A DNA stretch of 64,000 nt from Salvelinus alpinus (Eukaryota > Chordata > Actinopteri > Salmoniformes > Salmonidae). The stretch covers positions 13,902,076 through 13,966,075 of the forward strand of contig NC_092099.1 of the NCBI RefSeq assembly GCF_045679555.1. Direction: 5' to 3'. This document shows, piece by piece, positions 1-29,694 of the stretch. Each line of letters opens with the position of its first letter. The first letter of the stretch is position 1. The notes under the pieces were generated by a model that saw only the letters and a list, made by a program, of their open reading frames with translations, did not search any database and was not told where the DNA came from. The position numbers and the translations under genes were made by a program.

Positions 1-578
1 TATTTAAATCAACGTCTGTATGTGCCTTACTAGTGGAGGCAGGTGAGATATAGTCTTTGGATATACGGTGTAAAAAATGGTCATTAGCTAATTGGGTTAG
101 GTTGAAAGGCTGTGAAGTTGAGCATCCCACTGCTACTGTTCTAGATGACTGTTGGGAATACACTAGTAGACAAGGCAGTGGTTTTGGTTGGACAGTTGGA
201 AAGCTTTCTGATGAAAAGGGTTTGAGGGAGTTGGCAGAGAAAATGAAAGATTGATCAGAAGTCAGTGATATAGGGAAACTGGTTGACAATTACATTGGTA
301 GAAGTGTTTATGCCTTTTTATCGCTTTTCACAGATGGATCCAAGGACCCAGATAGTGGGCGCACAGGACCAGGTGTTTATGTTTCTGCATTTGATGTGCA
401 GATAAGTGCAGATAGAAGACTAACAGATGAACTGTCAGTATACTCAGTTGAACTGTTGGCGATAGTAGTTGCCCTCCAGTGGGTGGAGGACATACAACCT
501 GGCAGAATTATAGTATGCTCAGATTCTCTGAGTAGTTTATCATCTGGTAAATCTAATAGGAGTGACCAGCTCCCCCCC
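1..578 (+). pseudogene. I-type (Nimb-like) LINE ORF2 remnant, first half of RNase H domain
   Basis: Two plus-strand frames (57-254, and about 320-578) read as the C-terminal part of a non-LTR retrotransposon polyprotein. The RNase H core is visible: FTDGSKDP supplies the first catalytic Asp, YSVELLAIVVALQWV the catalytic Glu, and IIVCSDSLSSL the second Asp. This RNase H placement is typical of I-clade LINEs. A stop near 252 and the split into separate frames show it is dead. The domain is cut just after SSGKSNRSD near 565-580, and the rest of the same domain resumes near 3.69 kb, so it is one LINE split by about 3 kb of later insertions. It enters the window already truncated. Clade assignment is by recognition only. 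Confidence 0.75.
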
Positions 579-863
579 CCCCCCCCCCAAAATGTAATCA
601 TCTAATATTCCAGTAATTCCTTAAACAATGTGTCTTTAATGTTCTAACATCCTAGTTTTGTTTTTTAATTTAATATTTTTTCAGCAAAAATAGCTTTTGC
701 ATCACTACCCCAAGTTTTCATATGTGGGTCAAATATGACCCATATGTATTTCCTATGGAATTCACTGCATTGCACTCGTCAAACTGACCTTTCTTTTTGC
801 TACAACAATAAAATCAAAGTAATTAATAAAATATTTATTCAATATATTCATTTCTCCTTTTTA

Positions 864-2491
864 CAGTGGCTTGCGAAAGTATTCACCCCCTTGGCATTTT
901 CCGATTTTTATACAACTTGGAATGAAAATAGATTTTTGGGGGGGTTGTATCATTTGATTTACACAACATGCCTACCACTTTGAAGATACAAAATATGTTT
1001 TATTGTGAAACAAACAAGAAATAAGGCAAAAAATTACAGAAAACTTGAGAGTGCATAACTATTCACCCCCCCAAAGTCAATACTTCGTAGAGCCACCTTT
1101 TGCAGCAATTACAGCTGCAAGTCTCTTGGGGAATGTCTCTATAAGCTTGCACATCTAGCCACTGGGATTTTTGCCCATTCTTCAAGGCAAAACTGCTCCA
1201 GCTCCTTCAAGTTGGATGGGTGCCGCTGGTGTACAGCAATCTTTAAGTCATACCACAGATTCTCAATTGGATTGAGGTCTGGGCTTTGACTATGCCATTC
1301 CAAGACATTTAGACGTTTCCCCTTAAACAACTCGAGTGTTGCTTTAGCAGTATGCTTATGGTCATTGTCCTGCTGGAAGGTGAACCTCTGTCCCAGTCTC
1401 AAATCTCTGGAAGACTGAAACAGGTTTCCCTCAAGAATTTCCCTGTATTTAGCTCTATCCATCATTCCTTCAATTCTGACCAGTTCCCAGTCCCTGTCGA
1501 TGAAAAACATCCCCACAGCATGATGCTGCCACCACCATGCTTCACTGTGGGGATGGTGTTCTCGAAAGGTGTTGAGTTTGCGCCAGACATAGCGTTTTCC
1601 TTGATGGCCAAAAAGCTCAATTTTAGTCTCATCTGACCAGAGTACCTTCTTCCATATGTTTGTGGAGTCTCCCACATGCCTTTTGGCGAACACCAAACGT
1701 GTTTGCTTATTTCTTTCTTTAAGCATTGGCTTTTTTCTGTCCACTCTTCCGTAAAGCCCAGCTCTGTGGAGTGTATGGCTTAAAGTGGTCCTATGGACAG
1801 ATACTCCAATCTCCGCTGTGGAGCTTTGCAGCTCCTTCAGGGTTATCTTTGGTCTCTTTGTTGCCTCTCTGATTAATGCCCTCCTTGCCTGGTCTATGAG
1901 TTTTGGTCGGCGGCCCTCTCTGGCAAGGTTTCTTGTTGTGCCATATTCTTTCCATTTTTTAATAATGATTTAATTGTGCTCCGTGGGATGTTCAAAGTTT
2001 CTGATATTTTTTTATAACCCAACCCTGATCTGTACTTCTCCACAACTTTGTCCCTGACGTGTTTGGAGAGCTCTTGGTCTTCATGGTGGCGCTTGCTTGG
2101 TGGTGCCCCTTGCTTAGTGGTGTTGCAGAATCTGTGTCCTTTCAGAACAGGTGTATGTATACTGAGATCATGTGACAGATCATGTGACACTTAGATTACA
2201 CACAGGTGGACTTTATTTAACTAATTATGTGACTTCTGAAGGTAATTGGTTGCACAAGATCTTATTTAGGGGCTTCATAGCAAAGGGGTGAATAGTTATG
2301 CACACACCACTTTTCCGTTTTTTTTTTTGTTGAATTTTTTGAAACAAGTAATTTTTTTTACTTCACCAATTTGGACTATTTTGTGTATGTCCATTACATG
2401 AAATCCAAATAAAAATCTATTTAATTTACAGGTTGTAATGCAACAAAATAGGAAAAATGTAAAGTGGGATGAATACTTTTGCAAGGCACTG
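864..2491 (-). mobile_element. Tc1-like DNA transposon, near full length (1,628 bp)
   Basis: The left end reads CAGTGGCTTGCGAAAGTATT and the right end is its imperfect inverse (AATACTTTTGCAAGGCACTG). TA dinucleotides flank both sides (862-863 and 2492-2493), as expected for Tc1/mariner TA target duplication. Length is in the usual 1.6-kb range. The broken transposase runs on -. The insertion lies inside the piggyBac-like remnant, so it is younger than that element. Confidence 0.9.
1087..2190 (-). pseudogene. Tc1-like transposase, frameshifted
   Basis: Read on -. The N-terminal HTH part (about 2100-1920) includes ELSKHVRDKVVEKYRSGLGY and LNIPRSTIKS, the paired-like DNA-binding domain. The catalytic part (1744-1139) shows the DDE triad context: [13 protein letters not shown] (first D), [13 protein letters not shown] (second D) and SPDLNPIENLW (E), spaced as in DD34E Tc1 enzymes. 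The two parts are in different frames, with a break around 1745-1900. Near 1150 a further frameshift and stop cut off the usual C-terminus. The enzyme should bind the element's inverted repeats and cut and paste at TA, but this copy cannot encode a whole protein. Confidence 0.9.
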
Positions 2492-2557
2492 TAACTCATT
2501 GAGTAAAAGGAGTTTCATAAGGAGGCTCATAAGAATGTTGGCAGATATACAACCAAA

Positions 2558-3210
2558 ATGGTTTTACAGATGCTGGATGAGAAAGCCATTGGTGCCTCTG
2601 ACTCAGAATCTGAGGTATCCAATTCAGATTACACAGACTATGTGCCTGTGGGTCAAGTTGGAGTTGTGGATGCACCTGGTAGTCCAGCTGTCCTAGATGA
2701 TTCTACAGACGGGAAAGACTCCTCCTCTGAGGAGAGTGAAAACCAGTCAAAAGGGGGTCTTACTGCAGCTTTCCTCCAGATGTGGCGCTTGTCATTCCAT
2801 CCAAAGAGTTCAATCTTGGTTTCATCAGACCAGAGACTCTTGTTTCTCATGGACTGAGAGTCCTTTAGGTGCCTTTTGGCAAACTCCAAGCGGGCTGTCA
2901 TGTGCCTTTTGCCGAGGAATAGCTTCCGTCTGGCCACTCTACCATAAAGGCCTGATTGTTGGAGTGCTGCAGAGATGGTTGTCCTTCTGGAAGGTTCTTT
3001 CATCTCCACAGAAGAACTGAGGCAATGGAAAGATGTGGGGTGATGAAAGAGAGCCATGCCACCACCACTCAGAGTAGCCAGGGCCGGAAGAGGTGCCAGC
3101 TCTGCCCACACACAAAGGATAGAAAAGTCAGCTGCTGGTGTTCTCAGTGCAACACACCCGTCTGCAAAGAGCACAGTCACATGCTTGTGGTTTGTAACAA
3201 ATGCAAATAA
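2558..3210 (+). pseudogene. piggyBac-like transposase remnant: acidic N-terminus and C-terminal zinc finger only
   Basis: The N-terminal frame 2558-2753 is acidic and Ser-rich (ASDSESEVSNSDYTDYV, SSSEESENQSK), as in many PGBD/piggyBac transposases. The C-terminal frame, about 3085-3210, carries a Cys-rich finger: RCQLCPHTKDRK, then CSQCNTPVCKEH and VVCNKC, ending at a stop at 3208-3210. This is the cross-brace finger found at the end of piggyBac transposases. The central catalytic DDD region is missing and replaced by about 265 bp of reverse-oriented Tc1 sequence. It is not functional. The assignment rests on the finger and overall architecture. Confidence 0.65.
2757..3020 (-). mobile_element. 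Tc1-like transposase fragment lodged in the piggyBac remnant
   Basis: Minus-strand translation gives [35 protein letters not shown] and [15 protein letters not shown]. This is the middle of a Tc1 transposase of the same subfamily as the copy at 27215-27918. There are no inverted repeats on either side, so it is a fragment, not a clean insertion. It sits where the piggyBac catalytic core should be. Confidence 0.8.
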
Positions 3211-3645
3211 CATGGACTAAGACAGCATAAGTAAGCATCACACACGCACACTTTGTTCCTTTTAGTGTTCATGTTTTCTAAATTCACAATTGTTAGTGTT
3301 GTCATTTATATTGATGATGAACTTTGGATTTTCAAATAAATGTTTTGAAATATTATAAAACATGCTTAAGGTGGTTTTATTTGGTTCTTCACACTAAAAG
3401 GTTGAATGTAAGATTGATTGTAAGAAAAATATGCTAATATTTTCAACAGCTGTTATGAATTTTCATAATATGTTATCATTGAAATGCGTATCAAACTGTT
3501 GAAGAGCGACTAAAAACATTTCAAACAATTAATTATTGAAAGTTCCAAATCACCACTCAAAATAATTATGTTCCACAAATTGATAATATTTTAGACTCAT
3601 ATAAATAAAACACAGATATTACATTATCGGGTCATTTTGACCCGG

Positions 3646-4330
3646 CACATGCATTCTTGGGGTGCCATGTTTACTATGCATCCTAGGAATAATGTTATTA
3701 TGGAGAATTGAGAGAATGGGTGAGGTAGTGAGATTCTGCTGGGTCGCAGCACATTAGGGTGTGGAAGGGAATGAAATTGTAGATCAGTTAGCCAACAGAG
3801 CTTTGAAAAACGAGATATAATGGATATTAATGCTCTAAATGTAAGATTAGAGCCCTTTTGATAGATGTGTGAAGATGGACTCTGAGCCCAAGGACGGAAT
3901 TTATATGCCCTCCAATGAAAGGTCGGTGGACCAAGACTCAAAGGTCAGATTAGGAAGGAAGAGGTGGTGTTCGCTCGACTGCGCTTAGAACATTGTACAT
4001 TGAACTCGTCATTACATCTGGTTGGCAAGCATGTGAATGGTTTGTTTCAGGAGTGTATGGTCGATGAAACGGTGGAGCATGTGTTGTTATATTGTTGTAA
4101 GTATGTTGAAGAGAGGGAAAGATTGAAGTGTTGGGTCATTGGGGTTGGGGGGGTTTGGAAGGGATTTGGGGGATGAGGGAGGGTCTATTAGAAGTTCATA
4201 GGTCTCTTTTTTATTTTCTCAGAAGTACTGAGTTAGGTAGGAGGATTTAGTAATGTTGTAAACCGTGATTGACCACACACTCCAGCACCTTTAACATTGG
4301 TTTGCGGACCGCCATTATATCATTGACGAA
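3646..4330 (+). pseudogene. I-type LINE ORF2 remnant, second half of RNase H and C-terminal Cys/His motif
   Basis: Continues the LINE of 1-578. About 3694-3830 reads WRIERMGEVVRFCWVAAH, a stop, then GVEGNEIVDQLANRAL, the RNase H C-terminal signature. 3964-4176 gives FARLRLEHCTLNSSLH and ECMVDETVEHVLLYC, the zinc-knuckle-like tail of I/Nimb LINEs. Beyond it, about 4260-4330, a CACACTCCAGCACCTTTAAC stretch followed by GAAGAAGGAGGA resembles the 3' end of this LINE type, and a related end recurs near 21,245-21,335. Confidence 0.7.
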
Positions 4331-4536
4331 GAAGGAGGATCTGTACTCTCAAAGGCTGTTGGGGCATTCACGTGCTCGTGGAAAGTGGGAAACTGAGAAG
4401 TGGGTTGTCAAAAGTCTGACATGATTGTGTTAGTGTTTTTTTGTGTGTGTTTTGACCAATTCTTCAACCAATTAGATTTTAGCTAGCTTGATAAGATAGC
4501 TAACATTGCTAATAATAAAGTTACTAGCCTGCACAG

Positions 4537-4811
4537 ATGCCTGACCTCAACCCCAACCTTTGGGATGAATTGGAAAGTCGACTACGAGTCAGGCCTAACT
4601 GCCCAACATCAGTACCCGACCTCACTAATGCTCTTGTGTGTGAATGGAAGCAAGTCCCCACAGAAATGTTCCAGCATCTAGTGGAAAGCCTTCCCGGAAG
4701 AACGGAGGCTGTTATAGCAACAAAGGGGGGACCAACTCCATACTAATGCTCATGGTGATTTTAGAATGAGATGTTCGATGAGCAGGTGTCCACAAACTTT
4801 TGGTAATGTAG
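4537..4811 (+). mobile_element. Tc1/mariner-like element, 3' fragment with C-terminal transposase piece
   Basis: The frame 4537-4746 reads PDLNPNLWDELESRLRVRP and FQHLVESLPGRTEAVIATKG, the end of a Tc1-like transposase. The sequence then runs into GGTGTCCACAAACTTTTGGT near 4785-4810, which matches the inverted repeat of the shorter element at 49942-50412. Only the 3' end is present. Confidence 0.75.
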
Positions 4812-4900
4812 AAAGGGAGGCAGACAGGCGGAGAAGAGAGATGAATGTTTTTATTTGTTGGCTTTAGACTTATGTATTTTACTTAGTTGATGATGGAAGT

Positions 4901-4961
4901 TATAGGCCTACTGCTGCATTGGCATATAGACTTATAGGCCTACTGCTGCATTGGCCTATAG
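4901..4961. repeat. Short tandem duplication (about 31 bp x 2)
   Basis: TATAGGCCTACTGCTGCATT appears twice in a row, with one base differing in the following GGC(A/C)TATAGAC. Confidence 0.8.
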
Positions 4962-5189
4962 ACTATCTGAGTTCTATGCTCTCATTTCATTAGCCGTCAA
5001 TGGATCACAGTTTATCAGTGTCCATATGGCAGAGACATGTTCACTCGTCATAGTTGAATTTGAACTTTTAGAGTTTGCATTTTACATCAGATTTTTTTAT
5101 TAAACATGTGACAATGATTTGAGAAACGAAAACGTAATTATTGAAATTAAACTGTTCCACGAAAATGTGCATATGGGGGGTGCTGAGGA

Positions 5190-5405
5190 GTATTTCTGTC
5201 TGTAATAAAACCCTTTTGTGTGGGGAAAACTCATTCTGATTGGCTGGGCCTGGCTCCCCAGTGGGTGGGCCTATGCACCCCTGCCCAGTCCAGTGAAATC
5301 CATAAATTAGGGCCTTATTAATTTATTTAATTGACCGATTTCCCTATATGAACTGTAACTCAGTCAAATATTTGAAATTGTTGCATGTTGCGTTTATATT
5401 TTCTC
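5190..5405. repeat. Dispersed repeat recognised as common in salmonid DNA
   Basis: Contains the run from TATTTCTGTCTGTAATAAAA through TTGGCTGGGCCTGGCTCCCC to TTGTTGCATGTTGCGTTTAT, which I recognise as a high-copy fish repeat. No coding capacity is visible. Classification as a nonautonomous DNA element is a guess. Confidence 0.5.
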
Positions 5406-6601
5406 TTGCCTACTTTTGAAAAAGGTCAAAGGTAATCGAGGAAACTCATTCGCCACTCACGTGTCATCAGGCAAATTACATTTACAGACAGGGGATCACC
5501 AAATACATGTTTAAAGGGCTATAAACAAGTGAAGTTAGTTGTGCAAGACATTTTATAAATAAAACATATCAGTAGCATGTTGTTTTTAAGCGTGTGTATG
5601 GTTTTCAAAACGTTTTCAAGACCAGACCGGGGTCTGGGGTTTGAGAAGTCAATGAGAGAAAGGAACAATTCTTCCTTAGTTGTTCATTTTCTCGAAATCT
5701 ATAGGCACAACCTAGATTTGAGGCAATGTCTTTGGTAGTAGAACATGTTATTACCCCAACCTCATGAAAGTGACACGTTTTGATTTTCGTCAAAAACAAC
5801 TTTATATCGAAGGAGTGCCTTTGAGTTGACGGCCTGCACATGCGCAGTTCGGTTCGAGAGACCGTTATACCCGATGACGTGTTTCCTACGTATCAGTTTA
5901 GCTAATCAACGTCGCCATGACATCACCTACGAGTGTGATCGGGGATTTATTTTGGACAAGCAGCTTTAGTCTATCTTCATACTGTACTGTCTTTAATGAA
6001 CCTCTGTGGGAGGACCGTCTTCCGTTTGCCTACGAACGAAATGACACTCCTCGTCCACTGGTCGTCACTAGTTACCACAGCCACAAAGTTATAGACCCCG
6101 CCTATTTCTAAAATGTATCTTCTTCAAATTGTTGTTTTCATGAATTTAATATAGACATTTTTACTTTGTGGTAACTAGTGTAAACCTCAACCACTTAGAA
6201 TCGGTTTAAGGGTCACAGCCTAAAGATGGGAACCTAGGTTACTTTTGTCCAAACAAGAAAACCCGAAAAAGTAGCCACAAGCGTCCTCTTCTCACAGCCT
6301 TTGTGCCAAAGAACCACAAGCGCGGCATGCGGGTGGGGTCAGTATTTTACATTCAGCGTGTTTGGTGCGCCACCTTGTGAAACATTATTGTTAAACCAAT
6401 GATTTTCAACTTCCTCTACAATTTAAAAATGGCGTTGGTGGTTGTCAAGTAAACGAAAGACGCATACTGGTGCTTGTAAGATGGCAAAAAATTTACCTAT
6501 AATCGGTTTCTATCTTGCCTTTTAAGAGTACATGTGGCCGCAGTATTCAGTTAAATATTTAAGATCTATTTCATTGCTGCAGTTTGAGGTGAAACGTTGC
6601 C
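5406..6601 (+). promoter_or_regulatory. Upstream region and presumed 5' UTR of ttc21b
   Basis: No coding exon recognised. The translation start of ttc21b lies at the end of this stretch in a good context (GTTGCCATGG). There is a short inverted repeat, CACTAGTTACCAC (about 6065-6080) versus GTGGTAACTAGTG (about 6168-6181). No TATA box stands out, so the start site cannot be placed. Confidence 0.4.
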
Positions 6602-25819
<19,218 letters not shown>

Positions 25820-26084
25820 CATAAATGTTTTAGCGAGAGAGAGTGCAGTGTGTGGGTGTATTATTGCTAAATCTTTTTTGATGTGTTTTGTTATCAAGCA
25901 TTATTACTTAGGTAAGTATTTGGATGTAATTATAAATGGAATTTTGGAGGGATGAGAGACAGTGCTTTTTATAAACGTGATTACAATACAAAACACATTG
26001 TTGTAGAGTTATTGTGTTTTTCTTACAATGCAATGAAAACAGTGACTCTGTTTCAACACTCTAAAGAAAGACGTATTGCTTTGC

Positions 26085-26122
26085 AATAAATGTCACAGAG
26101 TTCAATCTTAATCTTCAATAAA
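26085..26122 (+). terminator. ttc21b: Polyadenylation signals of ttc21b
   Basis: AATAAA at 26085-26090 and 26117-26122, about 270-300 bp after the stop codon. This gives a short 3' UTR from 25820. Which one is used is not visible. Confidence 0.6.
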
Positions 26123-26175
26123 TCTTAATTGTACACCTTATTAACATGTCATTATATACGAGAGCAGACATGGTG

Positions 26176-26241
26176 ATGTCCCAAATGTTCCTGGTCTAAA
26201 GTAGTTCACTACATAGGGAATAGGGTGCCATTTGGGACACT
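26176..26241. repeat. Short foldback repeat, copy 2 (partial)
   Basis: GATGTCCCAAATG ... GGGAATAGGGTGCCATTTGG, the same family as 17924-18034 with a shortened left arm. Confidence 0.6.
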
Positions 26242-26973
26242 GATTTCGAGGTTAAGAATGAATATGAACATCCAACTCAGTGCCACATAGACTCGATCTA
26301 GATATGGTATCGTCCACACCGTTTTTATTTATAAATATACATACATGGTTGTTACTTTTTAATGAAGGGAAATGCCACTCTGGGAGTTGCCAACTTGACA
26401 GCACCCTCCCATAAGGAGGTTGTGGCTACTATTAAATGTTGACATCAAGTCACACACCCGATTGTCTTGTAGCAGTCCATAATTTGACATTCAAATGTAT
26501 TTCTTTCCAAAAGTATTTGCACTGTTATCTATTTAGTTTAGGTTATAAAAACGGCAAGTAGCCTACATTATGCCAATTACCAGTGTAAGGACATAATATT
26601 GAAACGTTCACACACTAATTGAAATTGTATGCATTGACTATGTTTAGTAAAGCATTGATATTAAGAATCTAGAATGAATATATATTTTTTAAATCCCTCA
26701 TCAATCTACACATCCCATAATGAAAAAGCAAAAACAGGTTTTTAGAAATATTTGAAAATGTATTGAAAATAAAAACAAATATCTTATTTACATATATATA
26801 TTCAGCCCCTTTGCTCTGAGACTTGAAATTGAGCTTGGGTGCATCCTGTTTCCATTGATCATCCTTGAGATGTTTCTACAACTTGATTGGAGTCCACCTG
26901 TGGTAAATGCAATTGATGGGACATGATTTGGAAAGTCACACCTTTCTATATAAGGTCCCACAGTTGACAGTGC

Positions 26974-27918
26974 ATGTCAGAGCAAAAACCAATCCACGAG
27001 GTCGAAGGAATTGTCCATAGAGATCAGAGACAGGATTGTGTCGAGGCACAGATCTGGGGAAGGGTACAAAAACATTTCTGCAGCATTGAAGGTCTCCAAG
27101 AACACAGTGGCCTCTCATTTTTAAATGGAAGAAGTTTGGAACCACCAGGACTCTTCCTAGAGCTGGCCGCCTGGCCAAACTGAGCAATCGGGGTAGAAGG
27201 ACCTTCGTCGGGAATTGACCAAGAACCCGATGGTCACTCTGACAGAGCTCCAGAGTTCCTCTGTGGAGATGGGAGAACCTTCCAGAAGGACAACCATCTC
27301 TGCAGCACTCCAACAATCAGGCCTTTATGGTAGAGTGGCCAGACGGAAGCCACACCTCAGTAAAAGGCACATGACAGCCCGCTTGGAGTTTGCCAAAAGG
27401 CACCTAAAGCACTCTCAGACCATGAGAAACAAGATTCTCTGGTCTGATGAAACCAAGATTGAACTCTTTGGCCTGAATGCCATGTGTCCCATCTGGAGGA
27501 AACCTGGCACAATCCCTACGGTGAAGCATGGTGGTGGCAGCATCATGCTGTGTGGATGTATTTCAGCAGCAGGGACTGGGAGACTAGTCAGGATCAAGGG
27601 AAAGATGAACAGAGCAAAGTACAGAGAGATCCTTGATGAAAACCTGCTCAGGATCTCAGACTGGGACAACGGTTCACCTTCCAACAGGACAACGACCCTA
27701 AGCACACAGCCAAGACAATGCAGGAGTGGCTTCGGGACAAGTCTCTGAATGTCCTTGAGTGGCCCAGCCAGAGCCTGGACTTGAACTGGATTGAATATCT
27801 CTGGAGAGACCTGAAAATAGCTGTGCAGCAACGCTCCCCATCCAACCTGACAGAGTTTGAGAGGATTTGTAGAGAAGAATGGGAGAAGTGTCATAGCCAA
27901 GACAACTCGAGGCTGTAA
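26974..27918 (+). pseudogene. Tc1-like transposase, broken
   Basis: 27215-27748 reads [37 protein letters not shown] and [13 protein letters not shown]. The frame then shifts and 27718-27918 gives [20 protein letters not shown], the catalytic Glu region. The N-terminal part (27000-27200) is in yet other frames. It is the same subfamily as the fragment at 2757-3020. Inactive. Confidence 0.88.
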
Positions 27919-28011
27919 TCGCTGCCAAAGGTGCTTCCAACAAAGTACTGATGCACACACAGTACCCGATGTCAAAGCAAAAACAGGTTTCTAATTTTTT
28001 GCAAATGTATT

Positions 28012-28086
28012 AAAAATAAAAAACGGAAATATCAAATTTCAATATGTATTCAGACCCTCTGAATACATATTGAAATTTGATATTTC
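28012..28086. repeat. Inverted duplication (hairpin) at the Tc1 right end
   Basis: The left arm 28012-28051 (...GGAAATATCAAATTTCAATA...) is followed by a 9-nt loop (28052-28060) and the exact inverse from 28061 (GAATACATATTGAAATTTGA). The right arm is interrupted at 28086 by a LINE and resumes at 28575 (CGTTTTTTATTTTTATT). Confidence 0.8.
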
Positions 28087-28567
28087 ATTTACATTACATT
28101 TAAGTCATTTAGCAGACGCTCTTATCCAGAGCGACTTACAAATTGGTGCATTCACCTTATGATATCCAGTGGAACAACCACTTTACAATAGTGCATCTAA
28201 CTCTTTTAAGGGGGGGGGGGGGGGGGGTTAGAAGGATTACTTTATCCTATCCTAGGTATTCCTTAATTAAAGAGGTGGGGTTTCAGGTGTCTCCGGAAGG
28301 TGGTGATTGACTCCGCTGACCTGGCGTCGTGAGGGAGTTTGTTCCACCATTGGGGTGCCAGAGCAGCGAACAGTTTTGACTGGGCTGAGCGGGAACTGTA
28401 CTTCCTCAGAGGTAGGGAGGCGAGCAGGCCAGAGGTGGATGAACGCAGTGCCCTTGTTTGGGTGTAGGGCCTGATCAGAGCCTGAAGGTACGGAGGTGCC
28501 GTTCCCCTCACAGCTCCGTAGGCAAGCACCATGGTCTTGTAGCGGATGCGAGCTTCAACTGGAAGCC
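28087..28567 (-). mobile_element. 5'-truncated L2-like LINE copy, 481 bp, TSD ATATTTC
   Basis: ATATTTC occurs at 28080-28086 and 28568-28574 exactly around the insert. On -, the frame 28532-28263 gives MVLAYGAVRGTAPPYLQALI to RRHLKPHLF, identical to the other copies until the last residues, where a 4-bp TTAA insertion changes the end. The G-tract (28211-28227) and TTACATTTAAGTCATTTAGC tail are present. Confidence 0.9.
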
Positions 28568-28702
28568 ATATTTCCGTTTTTTATTTTTATTTTTTTCCGT
28601 TTTTTATTTTATTAACATATATTTTATCAATTTTAGAATATGGCTGTAACGTAACAAAATGTGGAAAAAGTCAAAGGGTCTGAATACTTAACGAATGCAC
28701 TG

Positions 28703-29694
28703 AGACTCGCCTATTATTCGCATAAGCTATTCGCCTATTTCAAACATAATATATAATAGAGACGGACTACTCCTGCATATGAAAAAGTCACTTCCACAAC
28801 TCGGTGAGATTGTGATCTGTAGGCTAAGTACCAAGAAGGACAGGAGAACGGTCACGGTAAACTGTGTCCCTCGTTGAACCTACTTGACAAGACTCCTACT
28901 GCGCACCGGAGTATTCCTCCTCCGAATGTCTACCGTGTCCACGTCTTATCTTTACCACCTCAAGCATCGAACACTTTACGAATACCATCTGCCAGGGGTG
29001 ACTTGGCAAACAGGAATATGTTGGGATATGTCTCAGAGGGTCCAACATGTTTGGTGAGTGGCAGATGTTTAGTCATTCCTTTTCTTAAGCCTTGAGATAA
29101 AATATGCAAGGTTGGACTTTGATTCTAGTGTAAACCGTAACCTTAGACGTATTTGCCTGTCGTGTAATGCTCTTTACCATCTGAGGAGTTCTATAGCTTT
29201 CTTACGCGATCCTACTGTATGATACTTTGTAACAGATGCGCTTGAGCGCCTTTGCTTGAATATTTGGCAATTCTGATAAACAGTTTGAGTTCTAATTGTA
29301 TTATGCCTACTATAATTAAACACTTGTACATAATCCAACATAGCTCATGCCCGATGTTGATCTGTTAAACAAACCAAAAAATTGTCCTAACTTATTTTTG
29401 CAGTGTAGGCTATAGGCTAACCCGTATTCTGTAAGCGACCCATTATTCTTCTAGCCTGATTGGATGCAGGGAGGTATAAGATACGCTCCTCCGATATTTG
29501 TAACCCAGCAACAGTCTCAATGAATGACTTGCTGAACAAATCCATGATTGTAAGAATTGATACCATTATTAGATCAGGCATATCCCGCGGTGTAGACTAT
29601 TTCCAAAATTGCATGAGACAAAGTTACTCTGCAAGATGACACTTTTTACATTTATTTAACCAAACTGGGCACAGCGAGTTATAGCTTTGTAGCT
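28703..29694. other. Intergenic region upstream of galnt3, no gene seen
   Basis: No ORF of recognisable function, no RNA gene and no clear repeat. It leads into the duplicated promoter segment. Confidence 0.5.

Larger units (their letters stand above)
579..3645 (+). mobile_element. piggyBac-like DNA transposon remnant inserted in the LINE
   Basis: Sequence between the two halves of the RNase H domain. Internal coding remnants match a piggyBac-type transposase on + (see 2558-3210). Near each outer side is a short palindromic GGGTCA...TGACCC motif, at about 727-743 and 3629-3645, consistent with element-end sequence. I could not place the exact ends or a TTAA target duplication, so the boundaries are approximate. 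A poly-C tract (about 582-597) sits at the left junction. The element was itself hit by a complete Tc1-like transposon (864-2491) and a Tc1 fragment (about 2757-3020). Confidence 0.55.
26672..28702 (+). mobile_element. Tc1-like transposon with rearranged right end and missing left terminus
   Basis: Between ttc21b and galnt3. The left portion (AATCCCTCATCAATCTACAC, AACTTGATTGGAGTCCACCT, CTATATAAGGTCCCACAGTT) and a plus-strand transposase are present. The right end reads AAGGGTCTGAATACTTAACG to GCACTG at 28702. The left inverted repeat is lost. The right part contains an inverted duplication (28012-28086) and a LINE insertion (28087-28567). Confidence 0.8.

Noticed and set aside
5917-6111. 64-aa ORF upstream of ttc21b
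   Set aside because: No recognisable domain or homologue; it lies in the presumed promoter region and has no coding support.
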